From contig ML978171.1 of assembly GCA_010015745.1 (NCBI GenBank), forward strand, positions 248,001 through 312,000: DNA of 64,000 nucleotides. The letters are read 5' to 3'. The position numbers and the translations under genes are program-made. Below the pieces are notes generated by a model. It ran no database searches and was not told where the DNA came from. It saw only the letters and a program-made list of their open reading frames with translations. Below are positions 1-9,875 of this stretch, one piece after another (the first letter of the stretch is position 1; each line of letters starts with the position of its first letter). The DNA comes from Setomelanomma holmii (lineage: Eukaryota > Ascomycota > Dothideomycetes > Pleosporales > Phaeosphaeriaceae).

Positions 1-2
1 CC

Positions 3-1418
3 GAAGACGATCGATGGGGTTTCAAGTGCGATGGCTGGGTCAGCAGCGTAAACTACAGCGCGAAGCGTACAGTCATGTTGCTATTCATCAACCATCGTTC
101 CGTGGACTCGGCTATTATCAAGAAGGCTGTCGAGCAGACGTATGCCACATTTTTACCCAAGGGTGGCCATCCGTTGTTCTACTTGAGCCTCGAGATCGAG
201 CCAGCACGGGTGGACGTCAACGTCCATCCGACTAAACGCGAAGTCCATTTCCTCAACGAGGATGAGATTGTCGCTATGATATGCGAGGAAATCAGCAGCA
301 GTCTGAGCAAAGTCGACACGAGCAGGTCCTTCATGACGCAGTCGCTGCTGTCGAACCCGAAAGTTCCTTTCGCAACACCGATGAAGCCTGTAGCCACTGC
401 GCCAGATACTCCCAACACTGGCGATGTCTCGGATCGCAGCGAATCGAGAGCGCCTAGAACGGTACCACGAAAGCCCAATGAAAACAACCTGGTGCGAACA
501 GATGCATCAGCACGAAAGATCACGTCGATGCTCCAGCAACAGCGCTCTGTAGATGAGCCGGCCGGCGAGGACGATGAGATGGAGTATGAGGTCACCGAGA
601 AGGAGCCTATGGCATGTCGACTGACATCTGTCAAAGAGCTACGCTCTGAGGCACGAGACGCGATGCACAACGAGCTCACCGACATCATATCAACCCATAC
701 ATTCGTCGGTATTATTGACGAGCAGAAGCGAATAGCAGCCATACAAGGTGGTGTCAAGCTCTTTCTCGTCGACTACGGCATGCTGTGCAACGAGTACTTT
801 TACCAAGTTGGTCTTACAGACTTTGCCAACTACGGCGCAATTCGCTTAAATCCTCCACTACCTCTTGAGGACTTGCTTCGAGTGGCTGCAGAGCAGGAGC
901 GGAAGAATGCCCCCGAAAATGCGGACGGGCTCGACTGGGACGAGGTCGTAGACACAGTCAAAGACCTTCTCATTGGGAAGGCTGCACTGCTTCAAGAGTA
1001 CTTCTCCATGGAGATCACAGAAGAAGGCGAGTTGTGTTCAATACCGTTGTTGATGAAGGGATATATGCCGTCGATGGCGAAACTCCCGCAGTTCCTGCTC
1101 CGACTTGGACCTCACGTCAACTGGAATGAGGAGAAAGGATGCTTTCAGACGCTCTTACGAGAACTTGCCTCGTTCTATGTTCCGGAAAGGCTCCCCATAC
1201 CACCCTCAGCAACAAGTGACGCAAGCAGCAAGGGCAAGCAGAAGCTCGGCGAGGAAGATTCAGAGATCGCTATCAGGAGAGCAAAAGTGAGGAAAGCGAT
1301 CGAGCATGTCATATTCCCGGCATGTAAAGCGAGACTGGTGGCTACAAAGGGTTTGCTGAAGGGTGTTATGGAGGTTGCAAATCTGAAGGGGCTGTATCGC
1401 GTCTTTGAGAGGTGCTAG
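3..1418 (+). CDS. MLH1: DNA mismatch repair protein Mlh1, 3' part (5' end outside window)
   Basis: Mlh1 is the common subunit of the MutL heterodimers (with Pms1, Mlh2 or Mlh3) that act after MutS in nuclear mismatch repair and meiotic crossing over. The frame is open from base 3 and runs 471 residues to TAG with no intron. Seen: the end of the GHKL ATPase/transducer region, including the conserved NVHPTKREVHF stretch near residue 75; an acidic, low-complexity linker (about residues 120-200); and the C-terminal dimerisation domain. The protein ends in FERC, the conserved Mlh1 terminus; in yeast the last cysteine contributes to the endonuclease metal site of the Pms1 partner. The first in-frame ATG at base 75 is internal, because the conserved sequence continues upstream of it. 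The ATP-binding motifs lie outside the window. Identification is secure. Confidence 0.97.
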   Translation, partial: EDDRWGFKCDGWVSSVNYSAKRTVMLLFINHRSVDSAIIKKAVEQTYATFLPKGGHPLFYLSLEIEPARVDVNVHPTKREVHFLNEDEIVAMICEEISSSLSKVDTSRSFMTQSLLSNPKVPFATPMKPVATAPDTPNTGDVSDRSESRAPRTVPRKPNENNLVRTDASARKITSMLQQQRSVDEPAGEDDEMEYEVTEKEPMACRLTSVKELRSEARDAMHNELTDIISTHTFVGIIDEQKRIAAIQGGVKLFLVDYGMLCNEYFYQVGLTDFANYGAIRLNPPLPLEDLLRVAAEQERKNAPENADGLDWDEVVDTVKDLLIGKAALLQEYFSMEITEEGELCSIPLLMKGYMPSMAKLPQFLLRLGPHVNWNEEKGCFQTLLRELASFYVPERLPIPPSATSDASSKGKQKLGEEDSEIAIRRAKVRKAIEHVIFPACKARLVATKGLLKGVMEVANLKGLYRVFERC

Positions 1419-1945
1419 TCGTCTTTAACAAGAGGACGCGACTTCGGGACGCGCTAAATTATTGCGACGAAACGAAGATACATGTGCGCTGGCTGCACGA
1501 GATGTTTTAATAGTTCTTCTTGTGCTTATGATATCGCCAAAGTTTCCACCAGGTGCGTGCTCCCATTGTTGAGACGTGCCAATGACATGCTTCACATGTG
1601 TCGGCTTCAGCTTCCCGCCGGGTTCCTGCGGATTCGAGATCGATCGACTTTCTCGCATCAATTGAACGAAAACTGCACGGTAGTTGGATTAAGGGTCGAT
1701 ACTACTGCCCGATTCGAGGCTCTACCCGGTGGCCGGATCGTACCATGACGCGTAGATCTCAACGCGCACTACGTCATCGGCCTAATGGGTGACATGCATT
1801 GACAAACATCACGACGACGAAAACGTCTAGTAAACGGAATAAACGCCGTGCATTGCCCAGGCGATCTCGTCTTACATTTTAAGCACCTGCCGCATTTTCA
1901 GCGTCGCTTGTCTCGCCTTGGCTGCGCCGTTCATCTCTGCCTATC
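1419..1945. other. Intergenic, MLH1 to Sng1-like gene
   Basis: There are 527 bases between two genes on the same strand. Short open frames exist but none shows conserved sequence or a splice partner. The last 100 bases are pyrimidine-rich, as expected for the leader of the downstream gene. Nothing else was seen. Confidence 0.6.
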
Positions 1946-3488
1946 ATGAAGATTCCGCTGGCTGTGCGAAAGCTTTTCTACAACAAGAGCGAGATAGTAC
2001 ATCCCGAAGGATCCAGCCAGAATGGACGAACTGCGGAGGAGAATGGGATTGAACGAATCAAAACGGATAAGGAAACACATGAAGAGCCCGTCGGATTTTT
2101 CCATCCTGAGCTGCGAAAAGTGAGAAATCGTGCGTTCGGCAAATGGATAACCACTACTGCAATCCTTATGGCTTTCATCCTGGCGGTTCTTTCCATCTAT
2201 TGGGGGGTGTTCTTCAACGTTCAAAATCGTCTCAAACATTTGGCCATCTATGTCGTCGATATGGATGGTGTCGCGCCGTACGACAATTCAGGACACCAGC
2301 CCTTCATTGGGCCGACTATCACGAGACTTGTCGAGCAGACGCTGAGCGAGGGTATGCCAACGCTGGGCTGGAGCATTCGGGATGCATCTGAGTTTAACAA
2401 CGACCCGATGCAGGTTCGTCAAGCGGTCTACGACTTTCACGCATGGGCTGCGATCATTATCAACCCCAACGCAACGGCATTGCTCTATCAAGCAATAGCG
2501 ACCGGGAATACGAGCTACGAGCCTCTCGGTGCCTGCCAGCTGGTCTACCAGGATGCGAGAGACGATACGAACTGGTTCGACTTCATACTGCCGATCATCA
2601 GCCCTTTCATGACGCAGGCACAAAGCATGGTCGGTCAGCAGTGGGCGGGAATGGTCATGCAAAATGCGAGCAACTCGGCTGCTTTGACCAATATTCAAGC
2701 TGTTCCTCAAGCTGTCAATCCGGCGATCGGCTTCAGCGAGTACAACTTGAGGCCATTTTACCCCTACACTGGCATCCCCGCTGTGTCGATTGGTCTGATC
2801 TGTGAGTCACTTTGCCATACTTCAACGTCACCTACTAATCTACCTTCCAGACCTAATCATCATATCCTTCTTCAGCTTCTCCTTCTATCTTCCGATCCAC
2901 ATGCAATTCCTCTCGCCCAAGGGACACCCACCTCTCAAAGTCCCACAGCTCATCTTCTGGCGCTGGATCACCACGATATCTGCATACTTCATGCTATCGC
3001 TGGCATACAGCTTTGTATCCCTGGCTTTCCAGATCAACTTCGCCCACACAAATCCAGTCACGTCGACAACCGAAGTCACGGAGATTGCATACGGTAACCC
3101 AATCTCCTACGGCCACGGCACGTTCCTTGTTTACTGGATGTTGAACTTCTTCGGTATGATCGCGCTAGGCCTTGCATGCGAGAACATGGCCATGATCGTC
3201 GGACAGCCGTGGATGGGCTGCTTCCTTATCTTCTGGGTCATCACGAACGTGTCGACATCTTTCTACGATATCGAGATCTCGCCGGGTTTCTATCGCTGGG
3301 GGTATGCGTGGCCGCTGCACTCTATTGTTGAAGGCAGCAGGTCGATCCTGTTTGGATTACATTCAAGAATCGGATTGGACTTTGGTATCTTGATTGCATG
3401 GGGTGCGGTGAACACTGCGCTCTTCCCCTTTTCGTGCTGGTTCATGAGGTGGAAGAAGGAGAAAGGTGTGCAAGAGTATTGGGGTTAG
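1946..3488 (+). CDS. Sng1-like / DUF3533 polytopic membrane protein
   Basis: There are two exons, 1946-2801 and 2851-3488, giving 497 residues. The 49-base intron starts GTGAGT, has a CTAAT-type branch site and ends CAG, and it splits a tyrosine codon. Seen: a polar N-terminus of about 65 residues, one hydrophobic segment at about 70-95, a large soluble region of about 190 residues with N-glycosylation sequons, then five or so closely spaced membrane segments beginning just before the splice junction. This topology is that of the fungal DUF3533 family, whose yeast member Sng1 gives resistance to nitrosoguanidine and sits in the plasma membrane. Transport or lipid-organising roles have been proposed for the family; no catalytic motif is visible. 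The start is the only in-frame ATG before the first membrane segment. The family call is firm, the function is not. Confidence 0.85.
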
Positions 3489-3818
3489 TTGATTACTTGT
3501 ATATAGATAGAAAGTCTAAAGCGTGTACGAAGCATAATATTTAATGACGGAGTAAATCTCTTAACCTACACTGAGCAACAAAAAAGGAAATACGACATTC
3601 GGATGACTCGCTATCCTCCCCGATACGCATGGAGCTGAATCGAGCTCAGTCAGGCGGTTGCTGGCTGCGTCATTGCTGAACCTTGAACACGGCTCATCGC
3701 AACGTCAACATAAACACCCACAATTGAAACACGCTTCTCAGAACAAACCCACTTCTTGTTTACTAATAGACCTGAAGTTCAGATCCGATCTACACGTACA
3801 AACACCATACCTTACAGA
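3489..3818. other. Intergenic, promoter region of the MAPEG gene
   Basis: This holds 330 bases. The first 60 are A/T-rich, as expected for the 3' end of the Sng1-like gene. The last 130 are rich in C and A, typical of a fungal leader before the MAPEG start. No other gene was seen. Confidence 0.5.
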
Positions 3819-4367
3819 ATGGCCTCGTCCTCTCTCAACTATCCGCTCCTCGCAATCCCAGCGTACTACGCCTTCTCTCTCCTCCCTCACTTGTACGCCA
3901 GCACCATCCTCACCAACGCCGGCTACAAGATCAACAATGCGAATCCCAAAGCGTCGCTGAGTCCGGATGCAGTCAAGGGCAAAGTTCCTGATGCCGTGTA
4001 TGTCTCTCCTCATCCTGCATGCGAGTTACTGTGTAATTGACGACGACTCAGTTTTCAAAAATACCAACGCGCCGAAAACGCACAATCTAACAACGCGGAG
4101 CAAATGCCCCTATTCGCTGTCGCAATTCTCGCTAGCATTGTCGCCGAGCGCACGACTGCGACGGGGCTAGGCAGGGAGGCGCTTAATGGCGATGCTACTG
4201 GCTTGACGACTTTTATTATGAGCTGGTTTGTTGCGCGGGCGGCGTATAACGTGGCATATGTACAGATTGAGACGCATGAGAAGAGCTTCATGAGGAGTAC
4301 GTTTTATATGGTGGGGAGTGGATTGACGTTTTGGCAGATTTGGAAGGCGGCGAGTTTGTTGGGATGA
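3819..4367 (+). CDS. MAPEG-family membrane protein
   Basis: There are two exons, 3819-3997 and 4052-4367 (intron GTATGT..CAG, 54 bases), giving 164 residues. MAPEG proteins are small four-helix membrane proteins of the endoplasmic reticulum or microsomes that include glutathione S-transferases and eicosanoid enzymes. Seen: a hydrophobic segment near residues 8-30; after the junction the polar stretch FQKYQRAENAQSNNAEQMPL, which matches the conserved MAPEG loop of the type RAxxAxxNxxEMxPLF; and two further hydrophobic segments. Splicing at the stated sites restores this loop in one frame, which fixes the intron. The length fits the family's usual 140-170 residues. Fungal members of this subgroup are poorly studied and the substrate cannot be inferred. 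Confidence 0.85.
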
Positions 4368-4511
4368 GGTCGAATTGTGGATGTGGAGGATGTCGATGCA
4401 TTAAGAATTAGGAAAGATAGGAGTTGTGAGGAAAGATGTGGTTCGTTGGAAGAAACATTTCTCCTTCGCTCAGTTCCTAACAGGCGACCACTTTACGACC
4501 AAGTAGGGCCT

Positions 4512-5327
4512 TCACACAGTCTCCCCATTCAGGATCGCTTCCGCCTCGTCCTTCACTCTCGCCATGGATCTGATCATCAATTGCGGTCCCACACTGATCC
4601 TAGCAACCCCGATCTCCCTCAACTCCTCCACACCCAAACCGCCCTTCTTCATCCTCACCAAAATCACATTCAACTTGCCATCCAATGCCTTCACCGCTTT
4701 CTCCACCTCCCCCTTCCCCCAGCCATTCCGACTTGGCCCACCCCAGATGAAAATATTACTCGCGCCTGCAGCAAGATACGCTTTGCCCCTCGTAATAGCT
4801 TCATCGAGACCTGCTTTCGGACCCGCGAAGTACGAGTCTGTACGTGCGTTGATCACGAAATCCGGTACGTCGAGTTCTTCAGCTATTTTGCGAACGCGTT
4901 TGATGCGCTCACACGCTTCTTCAATCCCATACAACCCTCCCTTCCCCTGCCCACCTTCGCCTTGCACTTCCCGTCCAAAGTCTTCCAAATTACACCCCAC
5001 GCACCCAAGCTCAATCACCCGCCTAATCTCCTCTTCCAATCTCTCGCCAAAGCCGTCTTGCATATCGACCGTCAGGGGCAAGTCATGTTTCTTAGTAACT
5101 CTAGCAATTGCTTGGACAGCACGCAGATTGGTGTCGAGATCGAGGTCTTCGTCTGCGAGACCAGCCGCTGCGGCGATGGCGAAGGATGCTGTGGCTAGCG
5201 CTTTGGTGCCGTGGAGAGAGGCGATTGTGGAGGCGGTGATGGCGTCCCAGATGTTGGTTAGGATGAGGGGTTGGCCGGGTGTTTGGAGGGAGAGGAGGCG
5301 TTGGGCGAGGGCATTTTGCGTGGACAT
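4512..5327 (-). CDS. Isocitrate lyase / PEP mutase superfamily enzyme
   Basis: A single exon of 271 residues starts at the ATG ending at 5327. The sequence reads as a TIM-barrel enzyme of the isocitrate lyase/phosphoenolpyruvate phosphomutase superfamily, which makes or breaks C-C or P-C bonds of 2-oxo acids with Mg2+. Seen: the early loop around LILTNIWDAITA (residues about 21-32), the metal-binding segment LTVDMQDGFG (about 83-92), and the VGCNLED segment about 20 residues later, corresponding to the conserved G-x-N-x-E-D of this group. The family often takes oxaloacetate, 2-methylisocitrate or related acids; many fungal members are annotated only as phosphomutase-like. The reaction here is undetermined. 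It converges on the MAPEG gene with about 145 bases between the stop codons. Confidence 0.85.
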   Translation of the reverse strand: MSTQNALAQRLLSLQTPGQPLILTNIWDAITASTIASLHGTKALATASFAIAAAAGLADEDLDLDTNLRAVQAIARVTKKHDLPLTVDMQDGFGERLEEEIRRVIELGCVGCNLEDFGREVQGEGGQGKGGLYGIEEACERIKRVRKIAEELDVPDFVINARTDSYFAGPKAGLDEAITRGKAYLAAGASNIFIWGGPSRNGWGKGEVEKAVKALDGKLNVILVRMKKGGLGVEELREIGVARISVGPQLMIRSMARVKDEAEAILNGETV

Positions 5328-5373
5328 GGTGATTGTGTGTGGAGTGAGGCGTAGTGTTTGTTATTTCAGACAG

Positions 5374-5701
5374 TTATTGAATGGTACAAGGTGTTGGTGT
5401 ATGTCTGGTGCCTGAAGCTGTTGTGCAATTTATACAATATATGTGCAATCTGCCTTCCAATGTATGGTTTCTAGCTCTCATGCCCATTGTCCAAGAACGT
5501 GACTCATTTCTACACCAAGCAAGACGAGCGTCTATAGCGTCAACTCGCTGTCTCGCTTCCTTCATTGTGGTACCTCACTGCAAAGTGAAATGTCGGTAAC
5601 TCGGCTGGGATGCTTCTGAATTGACCTATCAGATTAGTGGTTCGTGCGCCGTTGCCGTCATTAGCCGGGTCAGCAAGGCTGTCATTGGCATTCAGTGGCA
5701 T
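5374..5701 (-). pseudogene. Possible small gene broken by one extra base
   Basis: From an ATG at 5701, about 50 residues read in one frame as a polar stretch followed by GQFRSIPAELPTFHF, and then stop. A second frame, offset by one base and overlapping at about 5563, continues for about 60 residues with a heptad-like RQRVDAIDARLAW segment. Skipping one G in a GG pair near 5558 joins the two frames into one coherent protein of about 108 residues. No intron with normal ends and workable length explains the change. I do not recognise the family. It may be a pseudogene, a sequencing insertion, or chance; codon choice in both halves looks coding-like but this was judged by eye only. Confidence 0.3.
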
Positions 5702-6125
5702 TGTAGTATTGTCTTGTATGAAGCGACCAAGAGCGGGAATCCATCGTCGGCTCGGTTGCAATGATGCATGAGGAATGAGGGGAGTGCGTCGGCTGTTCCT
5801 TCCACATTGAGCAGCGCCAGTGTTTATGCTTACTTCGCAGTGCTTCCGTATGACATGCACGGCGACGACACGATACAGGATTTCTTTCTCAATATTGATG
5901 TTCGCTACTTTGCTATCTGCTGCTTGGGGATCTTGCGTGTCCTCGCCGATCCCAGAATTATGCGGCGCTCAAAGAAACACATCGGGTATCGAGGGTATAT
6001 CGTTGAAACCAGAACGCCGTGTCCCTTGTGTCGTCCGTCATTGTGTCATTTCGTCCCAGATCCTCCTTCTCTTCGTTATCTCGTGCATCATATCCCGTGT
6101 TGTTTCGTGTCCTCGTCCGCCTGAA
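5702..6125. other. Intergenic, no gene recognised
   Basis: About 420 bases hold only short overlapping open frames on both strands, none with recognisable sequence. The stretch lies upstream of the candidate small gene on the minus strand and downstream of the stop of the next minus-strand gene. Confidence 0.45.
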
Positions 6126-7392
6126 CTATAGATCAGGGTCCTCCTCAAGGAGCGGCTCAGGCTCCGGTAAGCATTCTCGGAGCTGCATCATCCGATTGCG
6201 GCAGTGAGTGATGAAGATAGCGACAGCTAGCGAGTTCCAGACATCGTAGCCTTCTTGCCCGAAGTCGAACATGGCGATCAGGCGTAGCTGTGGCTGTCCC
6301 TTGTCCTCCGTCGGCGGTGCGTAGCTGACAAAAGCTAGAACCGTATGAGAAGCAGTGACTCCGTACAGAGTCGGCACCTCCGGGATGACACTATCCTTGC
6401 GCTCTTCTGCTGCCTTAATGTCTAAGGCGTCATACCACTGGTCATAAAGTTCGCCAAGCTTCTGTATCATCTCGCGCTCTCCCACGGACGCATGGACGTT
6501 GACGCTCCATGTAACAATCTTGAACAGTGGGAGTTGCGACCAGATACTATCGACCCCTCCATCCTTCATGGCCCAGTGCGTGTACTTCTGAACAGAACGC
6601 TTGATGTGGAAGTGCGGTGGGCGAGTGCGGGACTTGGTGAGTTTGGCATCACGAACTCGACCGCCGAGATCAAATAGGTTGCTCAGAGCTTGCTGTGCTG
6701 CAAGAAGTCAGCTTTGCCAGGAGTGTCACATTGCGCGGAGAAGACATACCACGCCAGTCCGTGCCGTTTGCTGGCTTAAGGAACGCTTTGTCTGGCTTCG
6801 CAGTGAACAAGTCTTCTGGCAGGGTTTCGAGATCATCGATCCATTCGATGGGTAGAAGTGGCTCGAAGCCACGCAGGCCGAGCTTCTGGAACAGGAAAAC
6901 GGCATCCTCTGACCATCCAGCATCGCGCAATTCTCGCCCTTGCTTCTCTCGCCGCTCTCGCTCCTGGTTGACGTCGATCGAGACGCCCATGAAGTTGCCA
7001 TCGTCCACGACTATGGTGTCACCATTGGCATCGAGCTCTTTTTCCGATGAGCCTGTCCTTTCTGACTTCTGCTCGGTCGGTGAATCGACCAAGGTGTCGC
7101 CCTCGAGGTCGTCTTCGATTGGCTTCGTGGACTCAGGAGGCGAAGGAGGCAGCAGCGTTGTGTCCATGTCCATGTCGCTCTGCGGGCTGGGTGTGCGAAC
7201 TGCCCATATCTTGACGCGCGAACCCGGACTCGGAGCGCGCGACTCCGGAATCATGATCTTCTTCTTCACCGGTGTAGGTCGTACGGGTGGGTCGGGTATT
7301 TTGAACTCCTTGTCTCGGCGCTGTTGCGTCTTGCGCGGGCTGACATATTTCCAAAAGCGGTCGCCGGCGTTGATGAAGTTGAGAAACGCCAT
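6126..7392 (-). CDS. Fungal protein of unknown function, two exons
   Basis: There are two exons on the minus strand, 7392-6750 and 6697-6126, with a 52-base intron (GTATGT..CAG), giving 404 residues. The junction is supported because it joins GTDWRA to QQALSNLFDLGGRVRD in one frame. The N-terminal half is polar and probably disordered, with several Ser-Pro pairs (phosphorylation possible) and acidic patches. The more ordered part begins near residue 190 with GLRGFEPLLPIEWIDDLETL and runs to a C-terminal domain with mixed hydrophobic segments ending in an acidic tail. There is no signal peptide, membrane segment or catalytic motif. The pattern is familiar from uncharacterised ascomycete proteins, but I cannot name a domain. 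An upstream in-frame ATG at 7512 would add 40 residues of poor quality and was not used. Confidence 0.75.
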
Positions 7393-7496
7393 GTCGGCGC
7401 TATAGTTGAGGATATGATCTCGGTGGTAGCATGCGTGGAGGGTGGTTGACAGGTGTTTTTGCAAGTGATGGTAATTCACGAGCCAAGAATCGCGCG

Positions 7497-7653
7497 TTAA
7501 GCTACGGTACAATAGCTCTCGAGGTGGGCCGAGGCGGTGAAGGTGAAGATGACCTGGCGCAGGCCGTCCATGAACAGGGGTTCGAGTGTCTTTGTCTCCA
7601 GAATGTCGTCTTTGAGGGTAGGAGCATCAAAGACGGTGAGGTTGTCGAGTCAT
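7497..7653 (-). pseudogene. Possible short coding remnant with an offset start codon
   Basis: A minus-strand frame of 50 residues (7649 down to a TAA at 7497) has strongly C/G-ended codons and reads as amphipathic protein, including LKDDILETKTLEPLFMDGLR. It is preceded directly by ATG plus one extra A, so the only nearby ATG (7653) is out of frame by one base. Without that base it would be a 51-residue protein. Alternatives are a non-ATG exon of an unmapped gene or chance. I do not recognise the sequence. Confidence 0.3.
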
Positions 7654-7892
7654 TGTTGTCGCGCAAGCTCGGACGCTAGACGTCCAGATGGCTGGAGGTG
7701 GCTGGATGCAGGTCACGAACTCACGTGGTTGAAGCCACTTAGGCAGGCGCGACGGTCGCACCTGCATGATCTGATAAGATTTTGCGCCCCACTAAGAGAT
7801 CTCCCCGCCAAAAAAGTCCAGGCACAAGTCCGGATCATCCATTCGAGCCCTGCCAGAGTTCGGGGTCGCTGCTCTTCTTTCATTACAACAAC
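7654..7892. promoter_or_regulatory. Upstream region of deoxyhypusine hydroxylase gene
   Basis: About 240 bases between the minus-strand remnant and the next start codon. The last 30 bases before that ATG (CTTCTTTCATTACAACAAC) look like a fungal leader. No defined site can be named. Confidence 0.35.
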
Positions 7893-8929
7893 ATGGCAGC
7901 CACAGAGCAAGACAACCAGGTGCACACGCTGCGCCAGATCTTGACGTCCGAATCTGAGCCCCTCGCCCGCCGCTTTCGCGCCCTCTTCTCGTTGAAGCAT
8001 CTCGCCTCCGTCAAGCCGCCCACTGCACAAACAGAGCCCGCAATTGAGGCTATCGCGGCTGCCTTCACGTCCCCGTCAGCCCTGCTCAAGCACGAGTTAG
8101 CCTACTGTCTCGGCCAATCTGGACACAATGCGGCTGTTGCTCCGCTACGTGGTGTGTTAGAGGACAAGGAAGAGGATGCCATGTGTAGGCACGAGGCTGC
8201 TGAAGCATTGGGCGCATTGTCCGACAAGGGCAGTCTGGAGCTATTAAAGCAGCTCAGAGATGATCAGAAGGAAGAAGAGGTCGTCAGGGAGACTTGCGAC
8301 ATTGCTGTCGATCGGATTGAATGGGAGCATGGCCTGCAAAAGGGAACAGAGAAGCTGAAGAAGAGGCAAGGCAAGTCTTTTCGTTGGCAACTGCACTACT
8401 GACTGGATGCAGCGACTTCACGTCCATTGATCCTGCCCCTCCCCTACCACAAAGCGCCGAAGCGCCATCGATACCTGACCTCGAGAAGACGCTCCTGGAC
8501 ACTTCACTCCCGCTTTTTCAACGCTACCGAGCCATGTTCGCCCTCCGCGACCTCTCTTCACCGCCAGACCTCCCGACTGCAGTCCCTGCTGTACACGCAT
8601 TGGCACGAGGATTCAGCGACCCCTCGGCTCTTTTCCGACACGAGATCGCATTCGTCTTTGGCCAATTGTCACACCCCGCGTCCATCCCAAGTCTGACTGC
8701 GGCGCTGAGCAACACAAAAGAAGCAAGCATGGTACGGCATGAGGCGGCTGAAGCGCTTGGAAGTCTGGGCGACGAAGAAGGTGTTGAGGATACGTTGAAG
8801 AAGTTCCTGAATGACCCGGAGCAGGTCGTGCGCGACAGCGTGATCGTGGCGCTGGATATGGCAGAGTTCGAGAAGAATGGCGAGGTGGAATATGCGATCG
8901 TTCCACAGGCTCAGGCTATCGCAGCGTAG
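7893..8929 (+). CDS. LIA1: Deoxyhypusine hydroxylase
   Basis: This HEAT-repeat di-iron enzyme hydroxylates deoxyhypusine on translation factor eIF5A, the last step of hypusine synthesis, in the cytosol. Exons are 7893-8365 and 8413-8929, giving 329 residues. Seen: two halves of related HEAT repeats and the four His-Glu pairs that hold the iron centre, at residues 67-68 (KHELA), 100-101 (RHEAAEAL), 234-235 (RHEIA) and 267-268 (RHEAAEAL). The intron (47 bases, branch CTGAC, end GCAG) is best read with a GC donor (AGAG|GCAAGG), which gives KLKKSDFTSIDP across the junction; a GT donor four codons further on is also in frame but poor. Length and motif order match the family closely. Confidence 0.95.
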
Positions 8930-9012
8930 GAAAGCAGACACACAACTGCATGTAGGAGGCGTTTTGGTCTTCTTGTAAGAAACATGGTGAATGAGCAGGT
9001 CATATTAGTGGC

Positions 9013-9489
9013 TCAATTGTTCGTGTTCCACCTGTAGGATAGCATTAGCAAAAACTTGACAATATCTAGGATGCATATATGCATACTTGTTACCACAATC
9101 ACACTCGTAGAAGACGGTGGAACCTTCGTCTGCACTGCGCAACTGCTGAGTATAGTATCGAACCTCTTCTCGACCGCACTTGTCGCATGTGTGCTGGATG
9201 ACGCTCGTGGTTTGTACATCATCATCGTTGATGGTCTGCACCTCGGATCGCTTTGCGCGCAATGCAGATGGAAAGGCAGTAGGTTTCGACCGCGTGACTA
9301 CAGTCTTGGATGAAGTGTCTTGGAAATTCACTGTCAGTATTTCGCAGATATGTAAACAGACTCTCACTGTGCACCTTTGCAAGTCGCGCCGCAGATGGCG
9401 CAGGTCAGCGTGACATTCTTCTTGCCAGCACTACCGTCAAGGAGGTTGCCGCAGTCGGTGCAGAAGATGAGGGAGCCGATAGCTGACAT
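9013..9489 (-). CDS. RPA12: DNA-directed RNA polymerase I subunit RPA12
   Basis: This is the small zinc-ribbon subunit of RNA polymerase I, needed for RNA cleavage and termination in the nucleolus. There are three exons on the minus strand, 9489-9375, 9318-9087 and 9031-9013, giving 121 residues. Seen: an N-terminal zinc ribbon (Cys 10, 13, 30, 33), the linker with KPTAFPSALRAKRS, and the TFIIS-like C-terminal ribbon with the catalytic RSADE hairpin followed by VFYECDCGNKWNTNN. The last exon is only 19 bases and supplies WNTNN, which restores the normal terminus. The first intron could alternatively end at 9331 (adding four residues), but the acceptor at 9319 sits at a better distance from the TACTGAC branch site. 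It is divergent from SCC2. Confidence 0.93.
9071..9084. repeat. 14-base perfect palindrome inside an RPA12 intron
   Basis: ATGCATATATGCAT reads the same on both strands and lies two bases into the second intron of RPA12. It is most likely a chance A/T palindrome, but its position could let the donor region fold. Confidence 0.6.
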
Positions 9490-9875
9490 TTTCGTGGTTT
9501 GTCGTCCTGGTGCTTGCAATGATGCCGTCCGGGAAGAAAAAAAGTGACAGGGGAATTGCCAACTTTGCGGGGAGCAGCACTTCCGCGATTGGGCGCTAAA
9601 TGCAAGCGGCAGGCGGTCAGACGCGCCAGAATTGTGAGCTCTGGCGCATGCACCAGGTATCGGCATCTCATTCACCAAACCGCGCAGCATCGGCCCACCG
9701 TTCAGGCGCATGGTCGGCAAATGCGACAGTCGTCTGTCGTGACTATGTGCCTCTCCATATACACATAGCCCATCGCTCGACCATCTTTGGCCATCGATTG
9801 ACCACACCTCACCACATGCCGCAACTGGCAGAGTCACCACCACCCCACCTGTATATCCGCCCAAGATAAGCCATC
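9490..9875. promoter_or_regulatory. Shared divergent promoter of RPA12 and SCC2
   Basis: There are 386 bases between the start codons of two divergent genes, so both promoters must lie here. The SCC2 side is rich in C and A. No TATA-like box is obvious. Confidence 0.6.

Noticed and set aside
179..757. 192-codon minus-strand frame opposite MLH1
   Set aside because: It is antisense to a secure coding exon and has no recognisable sequence.
4377..5415. Two plus-strand frames of 270-280 codons
   Set aside because: Both are antisense to the intronless ICL/PEP-mutase-like gene and are low in recognisable content.
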